Source of the DNA: JAAXHF01 sp963665955
Lineage (GTDB): Bacteria; Desulfobacterota; Binatia; Bin18
Direction of reading: 5' to 3'
DNA: 64,000 nucleotides
NCBI GenBank assembly: GCA_965231765.1
Contig: OZ246887.1
Coordinates: forward strand, 3,038,001 to 3,102,000
In this document: positions 58,701-64,000 of the stretch, piece by piece
How the letters are laid out: each line of letters opens with the position of its first letter
How positions within the stretch are numbered: position 1 is the first letter of the stretch
Program-made: the position numbers and the translations under genes
The notes under the pieces: model-generated
What the model was told of the DNA's origin: nothing
What the model saw: the letters and a program-made list of their open reading frames with translations, nothing else
Database searches by the model: none

Positions 58701-60128
58701 TTAGAGCGGTACCTGCCGGCGCGGCGTACGCACGTCAATACAGCCCGAACCAGGCGTTGGAATAATCTTATGCGGATTACACCGATTGTCTGGATTAAAG
58801 ACCGAGCGAATATCGCTCATCACCAGCAGATCTTCAGGACTAAAAATGAGCGGCATTTGCTCGCGTTTCTCAATACCGATGCCGTGCTCTCCAGTCAGGC
58901 TACCACCCAGGTCTACACACGCTTTCAGAATTTCCTGGCCGGCTTGGACCACCCGCTCAGCTTCGCCCGGGTTGCGCTCGTCATACATCAGAATCGGATG
59001 GATATTCCCGTCGCCCGCGTGAAAAACGTTGGCAATACGTAGCTGATACTTCTCAGCCACACCGCTAATCGCACGCAGAATATGAGGCACCTTGGTCCGG
59101 GGGACAACTCCATCCTGGGTGGCATAGTTCGGCGCTAAGCGCCCGATCGCGCCAAACGCGCGTTTGCGACTTTTCCATAGCGCAAGACGCTCCGCATCAT
59201 CAGCCGCAATCCGGACCTCACGGGCACTATTGTGGCGGCAGATGTCTTGAATCTGAGCTGTTTGCGGCTCAAGCCCTGCGGCTAAGCCATCCAGCTCAAT
59301 GATCAATACTGCTCCGGCATCAGTCGGAAAACCAACATGGAACGCCTCTTCAACGGCTTGAATGATAAGCGTATCCATCATCTCCAAGGCAGCCGGTACA
59401 ATTCCCGCCGCAATGATGTCAGACACCGTCTCAGTCGCATCGTCAACAGACTCATACACAGCCAAAAAGGTCCGATATGCCTGAGGCTGACGCGTCAGGC
59501 GTAGCGTTGCCTCGGTCACCAGCCCGAACGTGCCTTCAGCACCTATAGTGACCCCCCGTAAGTCATACCCAGGCACGTCCTCGACTGCTCCGCCGAGCGT
59601 CACCACGTCGCCATTGGGCAAGACCAGCTCTACCCCCAGCACATGGTTGGTTGTTACCCCGTATTTGAGTGTATGCGGACCACCCGAATTCTCGGCCACA
59701 TTGCCACCAATCGTGCATGCCTGCTGGCTGGACGGATCAGGCGCATATTGCAGACCTTCATTTTTGACCGCATTACTGACCCACAAATTGACCACCCCAG
59801 ACTGGGCAACAATACGACGGTTGGTCAGATCGATATGCTTGATCTTATTCAGCCGACTTGTCCCAATCATGACCGGCGCTTCAATTGGCAGACAGCCACC
59901 ACTCAAGCCCGTCCCGGCACCACGTGGCACAAAGGAGATTTTCTCCTGATGCAAGTATTGAACAACGGCGACCATTTCCTCGGTCGAGTGGGGCAAAACA
60001 ACGATATCAGGAGTTGATTTCTCTAACGTATAGCCATCGCAGTCATACGTAGACAGCGCCGTTGCGTTGTCCACCACCCCATCTTCCCCAACCAGCTCAC
60101 GCAACCGATCAATCGTACTCGTATCCAT
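58701..60128 (-). CDS. glcD: Glycolate/lactate oxidase FAD subunit
   Basis: A 475-residue FAD-binding oxidase of the GlcD type. FVPRGAGTGLSGGCLPIEAP is the PP-loop, PDPSSQQACTIGGNVAENSG and TLKYGVTTNHVLGVELVLPNG the FAD-binding face, and GNIHPILMYDERNPG and GEHGIGIEKREQM the C-terminal catalytic cap. With GlcE and GlcF it oxidises glycolate to glyoxylate or D-lactate to pyruvate. GAAGGA precedes the start. MaoC lies 12 bases upstream, suggesting one transcript. Confidence 0.94.
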   Translation of the reverse strand: MDTSTIDRLRELVGEDGVVDNATALSTYDCDGYTLEKSTPDIVVLPHSTEEMVAVVQYLHQEKISFVPRGAGTGLSGGCLPIEAPVMIGTSRLNKIKHIDLTNRRIVAQSGVVNLWVSNAVKNEGLQYAPDPSSQQACTIGGNVAENSGGPHTLKYGVTTNHVLGVELVLPNGDVVTLGGAVEDVPGYDLRGVTIGAEGTFGLVTEATLRLTRQPQAYRTFLAVYESVDDATETVSDIIAAGIVPAALEMMDTLIIQAVEEAFHVGFPTDAGAVLIIELDGLAAGLEPQTAQIQDICRHNSAREVRIAADDAERLALWKSRKRAFGAIGRLAPNYATQDGVVPRTKVPHILRAISGVAEKYQLRIANVFHAGDGNIHPILMYDERNPGEAERVVQAGQEILKACVDLGGSLTGEHGIGIEKREQMPLIFSPEDLLVMSDIRSVFNPDNRCNPHKIIPTPGSGCIDVRTPRRQVPL

Positions 60129-60140
60129 ACTGCATCCTTC

Positions 60141-60596
60141 TCAGATTGCCGCAGGCCGCCGCCGAATCATCCGTTTGACAGTATATTGCAACAATATGTC
60201 GCCCTTACTGTTCAATACCTGCTGATCAAACGTCACCACGCCTCGGTCCGGTTTCGAAGTTTCGCGTTTGGACAAGACCTTAACTTTGACATGCACCGTG
60301 TCTCCACACCGTAATGGAGCTGGAACTTTCAGCTCTTCGATACCCAACAGGGCCAAGCCGCCGCGGGCCAAGCCGGCCTGAATCATCAAGCCTTCTGACA
60401 TCGAAAAGGTAAACGCGCCTGGAGCAATCCGGCCGCCAAACAAGCTCTGCTTCTCCACAAACTCCATGTTGATGAACAGCGGCTCGGTGAAGCCAAACAG
60501 GTTCACGAAGTTGACGATATCGGTCTCCGTCACCGTCCGAGACGCGGTCTCATACTCGGCATCGACCTCGTACTCTTCATAAAACTCGACTGGCAT
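60141..60596 (-). CDS. MaoC-like hydratase, second copy
   Basis: A 151-residue hot-dog protein starting MPVEFYEEYEVDAEYETASR. TVTETDIVNFVNLFGFTEPLFINME is the hydratase segment in which the usual histidine is replaced by other residues, and RIAPGAFTFSMSEGLMIQAG follows. The active D-x-H pair is not evident, so it may be a binding or thioesterase-like member. The start at 60596 is behind GGAGTG. It is the first gene of the glc block, but the biochemical link is unclear. It differs in sequence from the MaoC gene at 19.5 kb. Confidence 0.75.
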   Translation of the reverse strand: MPVEFYEEYEVDAEYETASRTVTETDIVNFVNLFGFTEPLFINMEFVEKQSLFGGRIAPGAFTFSMSEGLMIQAGLARGGLALLGIEELKVPAPLRCGDTVHVKVKVLSKRETSKPDRGVVTFDQQVLNSKGDILLQYTVKRMIRRRPAAI

Positions 60597-60726
60597 AGGC
60601 ACTCCTTCCCGATCCGCAAGTGTTATGGGTTCTGGTGGGGAAGTCAACCGGGCAAGTGGAGTAATGAGACTTGTGGATTCCGGCCGAATTTTGGTACAAA
60701 TCCGTATACACGACACAGGAGGGTTT

Positions 60727-60807
60727 ATGCTCAGAAGTGTTGAAGGAGTTTTTCGCAATGGAAAGATTGAACTCCCTTTGGTGTATGGGAGAGGTGCCTC
60801 ACGATGA
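60727..60807 (+). pseudogene. Truncated antitoxin start
   Basis: ATG at 60727 begins MLRSVEGVFRNGKIELPL, closely like the opening of a small antitoxin family (VEGVFRNGKIEL). After GKIEL the frame continues differently and stops at 60805-60807, giving 26 residues. It was probably cut off by a deletion joining it to the VapB-like piece that follows. Confidence 0.55.
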
Positions 60808-60815
60808 AACTATAA

Positions 60816-60968
60816 GTGATAGAAGACTCAGCACTCCTGGAGAAAACGAGGCAGTTAGCGAAAGTCAAAACCGAGCGGGAAGCAGTAGAAAGAGCCCTCC
60901 AGGAATTTGTCTGCCGGCGGCGCCTCAAGGACCTGGCCGGATCAGATCTCGTCGATCTGAAACAATAA
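60816..60968 (+). pseudogene. VapB-type antitoxin remnant
   Basis: From GTG at 60816 the frame reads VIEDSALLEKTRQLAKVKTE then REAVERALQEFVCRRRLKDL and ends SDLVDLKQ with TAA. This matches VapB antitoxins of type II systems. The usual start MKL... is present just upstream (ATG at 60804) but is interrupted by TAA at 60813-60815. No VapC toxin follows; an SDR gene begins 22 bases later. It is either a relic or a short solo regulator using the GTG start. Confidence 0.6.
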
Positions 60969-60990
60969 AAAATAATACAATCAGGGGGCA

Positions 60991-61680
60991 ATGCAGATGC
61001 CAAACCGACTCCAAGGTAAACGCGTGGTGCTTACCAGTTCCAATGACTTTATGGGCCAGGCAACACAAGAGGTCTTTGCCGAAGAAGGTGCAGAGATTAT
61101 TGCTGATACGAGCGATCTGACACAACCCGACGCGGCAGATGCTTTAATCAAAAGCGCCGGTCAGGTTGATGTATTGATTGCGAACCTGGCAGCCCCAACG
61201 TTTTCTGGCATTGCAGCTCAGGATTTGTCAGACGCCAATTGGGAATGCGCCTTCAACGGGATGGTTCATCCGCTACATCGTTTGACGCGGGCAGTGTTGC
61301 CTCAAATGATCGAACGCAAGGCAGGCAAAATTGTGGTCTATGGCAGTGCGTCGGCGCTACGTGGCATGAAAACCCTGGCCGCCTATAGCTCAGCCCGAGC
61401 CGCTCAGGTTGGCTACGTGCAGTCAGTCGGCGTAGAAGTTGGGCCGCATAACATACAGATCAACCTGATTGCCCAAAACTACGTTCAGAGTGAAGAGTAT
61501 TATCCGGCTTCCTTACTGGCTAAAGAGTCTTTTCAGCAATCGCTCAAACGCCAAGTCCCGGCTGGTCGGCTCGGCACGCCGCGCGAAGATGCTCTGTTCG
61601 CAGCATTCTTAGCCAGCAACGAAAGTGACTTTTTTGTTGGTCAGGCAATTCCGTTTAGTGGCGGGTGGGCACAGAGATAA
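60991..61680 (+). CDS. SDR-fold protein with degenerate cofactor and active-site motifs
   Basis: A 229-residue SDR. The active site reads YSSARAA, so Y132 is present but the catalytic lysine is R136. The cofactor loop is LTSSNDFMGQA in place of TGxxxGxG, lacking two of the three glycines. VLIANLAAPTFSG and GKIVVYGSASALRGM keep the strands and the serine. It may be a divergent enzyme with another cofactor or an inactive paralogue, as in some halohydrin-dehalogenase-type SDRs that lack the NAD motif. AGGGGGCA precedes the ATG. The neighbours are antitoxin relics and asd. Confidence 0.82.
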   Translation: MQMPNRLQGKRVVLTSSNDFMGQATQEVFAEEGAEIIADTSDLTQPDAADALIKSAGQVDVLIANLAAPTFSGIAAQDLSDANWECAFNGMVHPLHRLTRAVLPQMIERKAGKIVVYGSASALRGMKTLAAYSSARAAQVGYVQSVGVEVGPHNIQINLIAQNYVQSEEYYPASLLAKESFQQSLKRQVPAGRLGTPREDALFAAFLASNESDFFVGQAIPFSGGWAQR

Positions 61681-61720
61681 GAAAATCAAAGGGCAAAGGT
61701 GAAGACAAGTCTAACGGGAG

Positions 61721-61751
61721 TTGACAAAAACAGCCTGCTCCCGCTTATTAA
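61721..61751 (+). promoter_or_regulatory. Candidate promoter of the asd gene, possibly leaderless
   Basis: TTGACA at 61721-61726 is followed 19 bases later by TATTAA at 61746-61751, a -10-like box only six bases before the ATG at 61758. No ribosome site can be seen between them, so the transcript may start at or near the ATG. The promoter match is by eye. Confidence 0.4.
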
Positions 61752-61757
61752 AATGCT

Positions 61758-62837
61758 ATGAAAAAACGTGTTGCAGTTGTCGGAGCCACTGGCATTGCCG
61801 GGCAACAATTCCTGGTTGCCTTAGAGAATCATCCTTGGTTTGAGGTCGGTTTATTAGCCGCCTCGGAACGCTCAGCTGGAAAAATGTACGCTGACGCGAT
61901 TCGGGATGCCAAAACGGGTGCCCGACGCTGGTGGTGTCTGGAGGAACCGCCGCAAGAGGTCCTGTCGATGATAGTCCATGAGGCGTCGTCGATTGACCTG
62001 AATGGAATCGATCTGGTGTTCTCGGCTGTTGAATCTGGCCCGGCTCGGGAACTAGAGCCGCTGTACGCCAAAACAACGCCAGTTATGAGCGCGGCGTCGG
62101 CGTTTCGATATGAGGAAGATGTTCCTCTCCTCATTCCAGGTATCAATCTGGATCATATCCATCTGATTGAGACGCAGAAGAAGAATCGTGGCTGGCGGGG
62201 TTATATTGCTACCCAGCCCAATTGCACTACGATTGGCTTGGCGATTACGCTCAAACCTTTGTTCGACACTTTTGGTATTCAAAAAGTTATCATGACCTCC
62301 ATGCAAGGCATGTCTGGCGCGGGCCGTTCACCCGGTGTCATTGGCCTCGATATCATTGACAATATTATTCCTTTCATCTCTGGTGAAGAGGAAAAGGTCG
62401 AAAAAGAAGCCCAGAAAATTCTGGGTGTTTTGACCGACGGTACTATCACCCCAGCTGATTTTTCCGTCAGCGCAACCTGCACTCGGGTTGCAGTGATCGA
62501 AGGACATACCGAATCTGTCTTAGCAGTCATGGACAAACCATGTTCGGTTGAAGATGCACGAGCGGCCATGATCGCCTTTGGTCAAGAGTTTGCGAACATG
62601 GGTCTGCCCTCCGCTCCGCAGCATATGATCATTGTCCATGACGACCCATTCCGGCCCCAGCCACGTTTAGATCGTGATGCTGAAGACGGCATGGCAACTT
62701 CCGCAGGACGTTTCCGGCCCGATAACGCATTGGACAACGGGGTTAAATATATGCTGGTCAGCCACAACACCAAAATGGGCGCGGCCAAAGGGGCAGTTTT
62801 GACGGCAGAGCATCTCCGGCAAGAAGGCTACGTATAA
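61758..62837 (+). CDS. asd: Aspartate-semialdehyde dehydrogenase
   Basis: A 359-residue ASADH of the archaeal/fungal-type group. VAVVGATGIAGQQFLVAL is the NADP-binding loop. The catalytic cysteine is C156 in ATQPNCTTIG, and SMQGMSGAGRSPGVIGLDII and FSVSATCTRVAVIEGHTESV are conserved family segments. It reduces aspartyl phosphate to the semialdehyde for threonine, methionine and lysine synthesis; some close relatives act as malonyl-CoA reductase, so that alternative should be kept in mind. Homoserine kinase of the same pathway is at 44.0 kb. Confidence 0.9.
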   Translation: MKKRVAVVGATGIAGQQFLVALENHPWFEVGLLAASERSAGKMYADAIRDAKTGARRWWCLEEPPQEVLSMIVHEASSIDLNGIDLVFSAVESGPARELEPLYAKTTPVMSAASAFRYEEDVPLLIPGINLDHIHLIETQKKNRGWRGYIATQPNCTTIGLAITLKPLFDTFGIQKVIMTSMQGMSGAGRSPGVIGLDIIDNIIPFISGEEEKVEKEAQKILGVLTDGTITPADFSVSATCTRVAVIEGHTESVLAVMDKPCSVEDARAAMIAFGQEFANMGLPSAPQHMIIVHDDPFRPQPRLDRDAEDGMATSAGRFRPDNALDNGVKYMLVSHNTKMGAAKGAVLTAEHLRQEGYV

Positions 62838-62844
62838 GAGAAGC

Positions 62845-62906
62845 AAATCAAAAGTCAAAAATAAGACCTTCTTCTCGTCCTACTTTTGCCCTTTGACTTT
62901 TGATTT
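62845..62906. terminator. 15-bp inverted repeat after asd
   Basis: AAATCAAAAGTCAAA at 62845-62859 and TTTGACTTTTGATTT at 62892-62906 are perfect 15-bp arms with a 32-base loop, followed by TTCTT. This is probably a terminator between asd and the transporter gene. A related sequence, AAAATCAAAGGGCAAAGG, occurs at 61682-61699 upstream of asd, so a repeat family may exist. Confidence 0.6.
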
Positions 62907-62924
62907 TTCTTATCCCCTCTCCTC

Positions 62925-64000
62925 ATGCCTCCCAAATTCGAATCCAGCGACATTCCTGCGAAATCAGGCAGCTTCTGGCAACTCGCCGGACCTGGCGCGG
63001 TCTTAGTTGGCCTATCTATTGGTGCCGGTGAACTGATTGTCTGGCCACGCAATACGGCGCAGTTCGGGGCGAGTATGACCTGGGCAGCTGTACTTGGAGT
63101 ATTTTTTCAGTTCTGGATTAATTGTGAGGTCGGTCGCTATACACTTGCCACGGGTGAGAGTATTTACGGTGGCTTTCTACGTGTATCACGTCATTTTGCC
63201 TGGATCTTTCTGCTCTTGAATGTGTGTAGTTGGATCTTGCCTGGCTGGGCACGGGCGTGTGGCGGTGCACTCAAAGTACTGATTGTCGGACCTGACGGTT
63301 GGGGCGACCCGTGGATTTGGACGACGATTACCTTTATTGGCGTGGCTTTTGTGCTGTTTGGGCCAGAGCGGGTATATGCTTCGCTGGAGCACACGGTTAA
63401 GGCGCTGGTTGTGCTGATTACTGTCGGGCTGATTACGATTGCGTTTTCAGTTGGAGATGCTTCGACCTGGAAAGATCTGGGCAGCGGAATGCTCAACATT
63501 CCGTATAAAGACCCGGATATGGCTATGTATGTCTTATTCTCCTCGATCGTGTTTGCTGGGGCGGGTGGAACAGCAAACTTATTCTTCTCGTTTTATATTC
63601 GGGATAAAGGCTGGGGCATGGGCGCGCTGGTACCAAAAGTGCTCAACCCGCTGCGCGGGCGCGAGGAAACAACAGCTGAGCGTGCGTTTCAGATCACGTC
63701 AACCGAGCAGAACCTCGAACGCTGGAATGCCTGGTTCCGGCATCTGCATCTCGACCAGATCTTGTTTTTCTGGTTTCTGAATACCGTCACGATTTTGTTG
63801 TTTATCTATGGCGCGCTAGCGGTTCTACACCCGCGAGGTATTGTTCCTAATCAGGAGCTGCTTGTCTGGCAAGAAGCAGAAATTATGGGCAGGCTGTGGG
63901 GTTCGTTTGGCAAGACTTTGTTTCTGCTCGTGGGAACCGCGTGTCTGTTTAGTACCCAATTGACGCTGATTGATGGGGTAGCGCGTTCATGCGCGGATAT
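62925..64000 (+). CDS. Nramp-related membrane transporter (partial, runs off the end)
   Basis: About 358 residues of a membrane protein beginning MPPKFESSDIPAKSGSFWQL. Hydrophobic segments alternate as in LeuT-fold Nramp transporters: GPGAVLVGLSIGAGELIVWP is TM1 and FAGAGGTANLFFSFYIRDKG is TM6. In canonical Nramp proteins TM1 carries DPGN and TM6 carries MPH for metal binding. Here both are replaced (GAGE and GTANL), so a different substrate is likely. Continuation lies outside the window. The ATG at 62925 has only weak upstream pairing. Confidence 0.75.
   Translation, partial: MPPKFESSDIPAKSGSFWQLAGPGAVLVGLSIGAGELIVWPRNTAQFGASMTWAAVLGVFFQFWINCEVGRYTLATGESIYGGFLRVSRHFAWIFLLLNVCSWILPGWARACGGALKVLIVGPDGWGDPWIWTTITFIGVAFVLFGPERVYASLEHTVKALVVLITVGLITIAFSVGDASTWKDLGSGMLNIPYKDPDMAMYVLFSSIVFAGAGGTANLFFSFYIRDKGWGMGALVPKVLNPLRGREETTAERAFQITSTEQNLERWNAWFRHLHLDQILFFWFLNTVTILLFIYGALAVLHPRGIVPNQELLVWQEAEIMGRLWGSFGKTLFLLVGTACLFSTQLTLIDGVARSCAD

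Noticed and set aside
1..64000. CRISPR arrays, rRNA or tRNA genes
   Set aside because: No regularly spaced direct repeats and no cloverleaf-like sequence was recognised by eye in the gaps; a covariance search could still find a missed tRNA.

Overview
The window reads as the chromosome of a Gram-negative, respiring bacterium. It encodes outer-membrane beta-barrels whose chains end in aromatic residues, lipobox lipoproteins, and periplasmic PQQ/heme and HtrA proteins. Metabolic genes point to fatty and organic acid oxidation: EtfAB, enoyl-CoA hydratase, MaoC hydratases, GlcDEF, a biotin carboxylase with its carrier protein, and a luciferase-like (possibly F420-dependent) oxidoreductase. I could not fix the taxon. 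A Tectomicrobia- or deltaproteobacteria-like environmental lineage would fit, but that is a guess. I recognised no rRNA, tRNA or CRISPR array.

Layout. 0-3.1 kb is an eroded mobile-element zone: a truncated metallohydrolase, an XRE regulator with an ImmA/IrrE peptidase that carries an apparent one-base frameshift, and pieces of a plasmid-type partition locus (ribbon-helix-helix protein, 5'-truncated ParA, nuclease fragment, start of a pentapeptide-like gene). 3.1-13.9 kb holds a SulP transporter, an orphan DUF790/Bax1-like nuclease, an enoyl-CoA hydratase, two tandem CBM9/DUF5916 outer-membrane proteins, an LCAT-like lipoprotein and a GST. 14.4-28.9 kb is mixed metabolism and proteostasis: an NCS2 permease with a C-terminal extension, an MBL hydrolase, an SDR, a class V aminotransferase, MaoC, VOC and LLM proteins, an MFS carrier, ClpP, HIT, HtrA, a heme-PQQ dehydrogenase followed by a decayed prolyl oligopeptidase tail, and a CAP protein.

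29-38.9 kb is a defence island: an unrecognised 481-residue protein with a putative PD-(D/E)xK domain, a 110-bp element with 16-bp inverted ends, a graveyard of toxin-antitoxin and hydantoinase fragments, and an intact type I restriction operon hsdRMS with 4-bp overlaps. 39-48.9 kb carries a two-component system, gamma-glutamyltransferase with a cytoplasmic sulfite-oxidase-like protein, homoserine kinase, biotin carboxylase plus BCCP, and an operon pairing N-formylglutamate amidohydrolase with a 10-formyl-THF hydrolase-like protein. 49-55.4 kb has an IclR regulator, etfBA and a polyamine-linked cluster (SpeD-like decarboxylase, lipoprotein, double DUF350 protein, membrane-anchored spermidine synthase).

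55.6-64 kb has a truncated integrase, the glycolate oxidase genes glcDEF with a MaoC gene, another antitoxin relic, a degenerate SDR, aspartate-semialdehyde dehydrogenase, and the start of an Nramp-related transporter that runs off the end.

The least explained parts are the 481-residue gene beside the hsd operon, the DUF350/membrane-SpeE cluster with its atypical AdoMet decarboxylase cleavage site, the formyl-group operon, and the two inverted-repeat structures at 31.1 and 38.8 kb. Several stretches (about 2.0-4.7 kb and 14.4-16.1 kb) look richer in G+C than their neighbours by eye; I made no count.
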